DNA of 15,552 nucleotides from an uncultured bacterium (lineage in GTDB: Bacteria; Hydrogenedentota; Hydrogenedentia; Hydrogenedentales; SLHB01), in the NCBI GenBank assembly GCA_937928585.1, contig CALEZK010000349.1, forward strand, positions 1-15,552, given 5' to 3'. Below are positions 14,206-15,552 of the stretch, one piece after another; within the stretch, counting starts at the first letter, position 1; every line of letters begins with the position of its first letter. The notes under the pieces were generated by a model that saw nothing but the letters and a program-made list of their open reading frames with translations, ran no database searches and was not told where the DNA came from. Both the position numbers and the translations under genes were made by a program.

Positions 14206-15552
14206 ACTCTCGCCTTCGTCCAGTATCCGCCAAAATCGGCAAGGAATTTTTCGTGTATCGGATCCGGCAAATAAGACCGTAGTGCCGCCTCATCACGCAG
14301 GACAATCGTCATCCCAAGGGTATAACTGTCATCGATGACGGGCCGATCCCCGGCCAAGGGGGCGCCGTAAGTTAGCGAAACGACCCCGTCGATCGCGCGA
14401 AGGCTCTCAAGGCCCTTCTTAAATTCCTCGATTTGCACGTCGGTCAATTCGTGACTTAACCAAAAGTAAACGGTGTGCGTAACAGGTTTCAGCGTGTGCT
14501 CGCTGGGCGACGGCTGCTCATCCGAGGAGAACCGGTCTACAACACCGATTTCCTTGCCATCCGGCTGAAATGCAATCGATTCCGCCTCCCACGAATCCTC
14601 CCCCACCTTCACCCGTACATACTGGTTCACCAAACCTGCCGTATAACCTTTGAGGTTTTGCGCGCCCCCCACGGTCATATGCGGCCAATCCTTGACCACG
14701 GGCTCGCCATGATCCAGCCAACTGCCCCCACCCGTGATGCAATAGTAGACCCCGTTCTTGTAGCCACGCTCATACTCATGGGTGTGACCGCTGAAGCAAG
14801 CATCGACGCCGTAGCGTTCCATCAACGGCACGAGCTGAGAACGCAGCGTCGACTCTCCATCGATCCAGAGTTCGCAGTACGGCGGCTCGTGAATAAACAA
14901 GAATGTAAACTTGGCGTGCTGGTTCGCCTTGAGGTCCTGCTCCAACCAGTGAAAAACATCGGGGTACTGGGTGGCGTAATCGATACAAACAAAGTGGCAC
15001 CCGGCGTAGTCGAAAGAGTAACTACCATATCCTGCCTCGTAACCGGGCACGTCTTCACTCGGAAACGACCCGAATTTCCGCAATGCGGACCCACGGTAAT
15101 CGTCATGATTACCCCATGCCACAAAGAATGGCTTCTGCGTGCCAAGATGCTTCGCAACTCGGTCGAGATAGAACTTACGGGTGTCGTCGTATCCGCCGCC
15201 GTCTTCCGCCATATCGCCGCAGGCCACGCCAAAAGCTGCGTCAGACGCGCCCATGTGCCGCAGCATGCTATTGGTAGGTTCATAGGGGTCGGCAGAGTAT
15301 GACCCCTTGTTGTGACCTTGACTGTCGCTCCAGACGCCAAACACAAAGGGGCGCGCCTCTACCGGCGCAGTTGCGAACGCGATCTTCCGCACCTCGTAGT
15401 AACCCTCGGATTCCAGCTCAACGGATGCCGCGTACGATGTATCCGCTTGTAATCCAGTTGCAACAGCGCGGTAAATATAGGTTCCGAACCCGGAAGGCTC
15501 TGCCGCAACCTCGAACTTCTCCCCGCCTTCAATCGAAAATGCCCCTGATAAC
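14190..15552 (-). CDS. Purple-acid-phosphatase-like metallophosphoesterase fused to a C-terminal Dabb domain (N-terminus outside window)
   Basis: The frame is open to the right edge, so the start is missing; 453 residues are visible, numbered from the first full codon. Residues 1-63 look like the fibronectin-like N-terminal domain of purple acid phosphatases (VATGLQADTSYAASVEL, then the joint FATAP). The dinuclear metal site follows: SDSQG (Asp76, with Gln where many relatives have His), CGDMAED (Asp113), WGNHDD (Asn148, His149), FIHEPPY (His221) and SGHTHEYERG (His256, His258). Residues about 358-453 form a separate domain beginning THTVYFWLSHEL and ending WTKARVLDYR, which matches the stress-responsive Dabb A/B-barrel. 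An internal GTG at 15392 would cut the first domain and is not the start. It probably cleaves phosphate esters outside the cytoplasm, but the export signal would lie off the window. Confidence 0.88.
   Translation of the reverse strand, partial: LSGAFSIEGGEKFEVAAEPSGFGTYIYRAVATGLQADTSYAASVELESEGYYEVRKIAFATAPVEARPFVFGVWSDSQGHNKGSYSADPYEPTNSMLRHMGASDAAFGVACGDMAEDGGGYDDTRKFYLDRVAKHLGTQKPFFVAWGNHDDYRGSALRKFGSFPSEDVPGYEAGYGSYSFDYAGCHFVCIDYATQYPDVFHWLEQDLKANQHAKFTFLFIHEPPYCELWIDGESTLRSQLVPLMERYGVDACFSGHTHEYERGYKNGVYYCITGGGSWLDHGEPVVKDWPHMTVGGAQNLKGYTAGLVNQYVRVKVGEDSWEAESIAFQPDGKEIGVVDRFSSDEQPSPSEHTLKPVTHTVYFWLSHELTDVQIEEFKKGLESLRAIDGVVSLTYGAPLAGDRPVIDDSYTLGMTIVLRDEAALRSYLPDPIHEKFLADFGGYWTKARVLDYR

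Noticed and set aside
14475..15302. 275-codon open frame opposite the phosphoesterase
   Set aside because: No family features; the minus strand carries every metal-binding motif of the phosphoesterase in one frame.
1..15552. Search for CRISPR arrays, insertion sequences, tRNA genes, toxin-antitoxin pairs and phage genes
   Set aside because: Nothing supportable was seen; nearly all the sequence is explained by the genes listed and there are no repeated direct units longer than about 8 bases that I noticed.

Overview
The window looks like a chromosomal segment from a free-living Gram-negative bacterium. Mid-50s GC by eye, a TolC-type outer-membrane protein, a periplasm-targeted M16 protease and the gene mix would fit a Planctomycetota/PVC or Hydrogenedentota-like lineage. 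That placement is a guess from gene content; there is no rRNA or marker that settles it. Coding density is very high. I see no insertion sequence, phage gene, CRISPR array, tRNA or rRNA, and no gene-free stretch above 300 bases. The longest gap is the 273-base leader of the suf operon.

Left, plus strand (1-3069): the C-terminal part of a MacB-type ABC transporter permease that enters from outside the window, a TolC-family outer-membrane efflux lipoprotein 35 bases later, and a 68-residue protein of unknown function. The membrane-fusion protein and ATPase expected with this exporter are probably upstream, off the window.

Centre and right, minus strand (13916 down to 3066): a compact iron-sulfur block. 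In transcription order it is sufB, sufC, sufD, sufS, sufU, a GNAT acetyltransferase, nadA (quinolinate synthase, a 4Fe-4S enzyme), a secreted tandem M16 zinc peptidase, a protein ending in a DUF1858/CxxC redox domain, and an ErpA/IscA-type carrier. sufB through the GNAT gene are joined by gaps of at most about 10 bases or by overlaps and must be one transcript. nadA follows after 88 bases, and the M16, DUF1858 and erpA genes after larger gaps that may hold their own promoters. The logic is that SufS and SufU mobilise sulfur, SufBCD build the cluster, an A-type carrier (ErpA-like) delivers it, and NadA is a client. The erpA and 68-residue genes converge and share the palindrome CTAG as the stop codon of both.

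Far right, minus strand (15552 to 14190): a purple-acid-phosphatase-like metallophosphoesterase, open at its N-terminal end, fused to a C-terminal Dabb (A/B barrel) domain. It ends in a perfect 9-base inverted repeat spanning its stop codon, just upstream of the suf leader.

Most of the window is recognisable housekeeping. The points most worth a second look are the DUF1858 protein with an unrecognised Cys/His-bearing N-terminal region beside ErpA, the GNAT gene coupled to sufU, the phosphoesterase-Dabb fusion, and inverted repeats spanning two stop codons.
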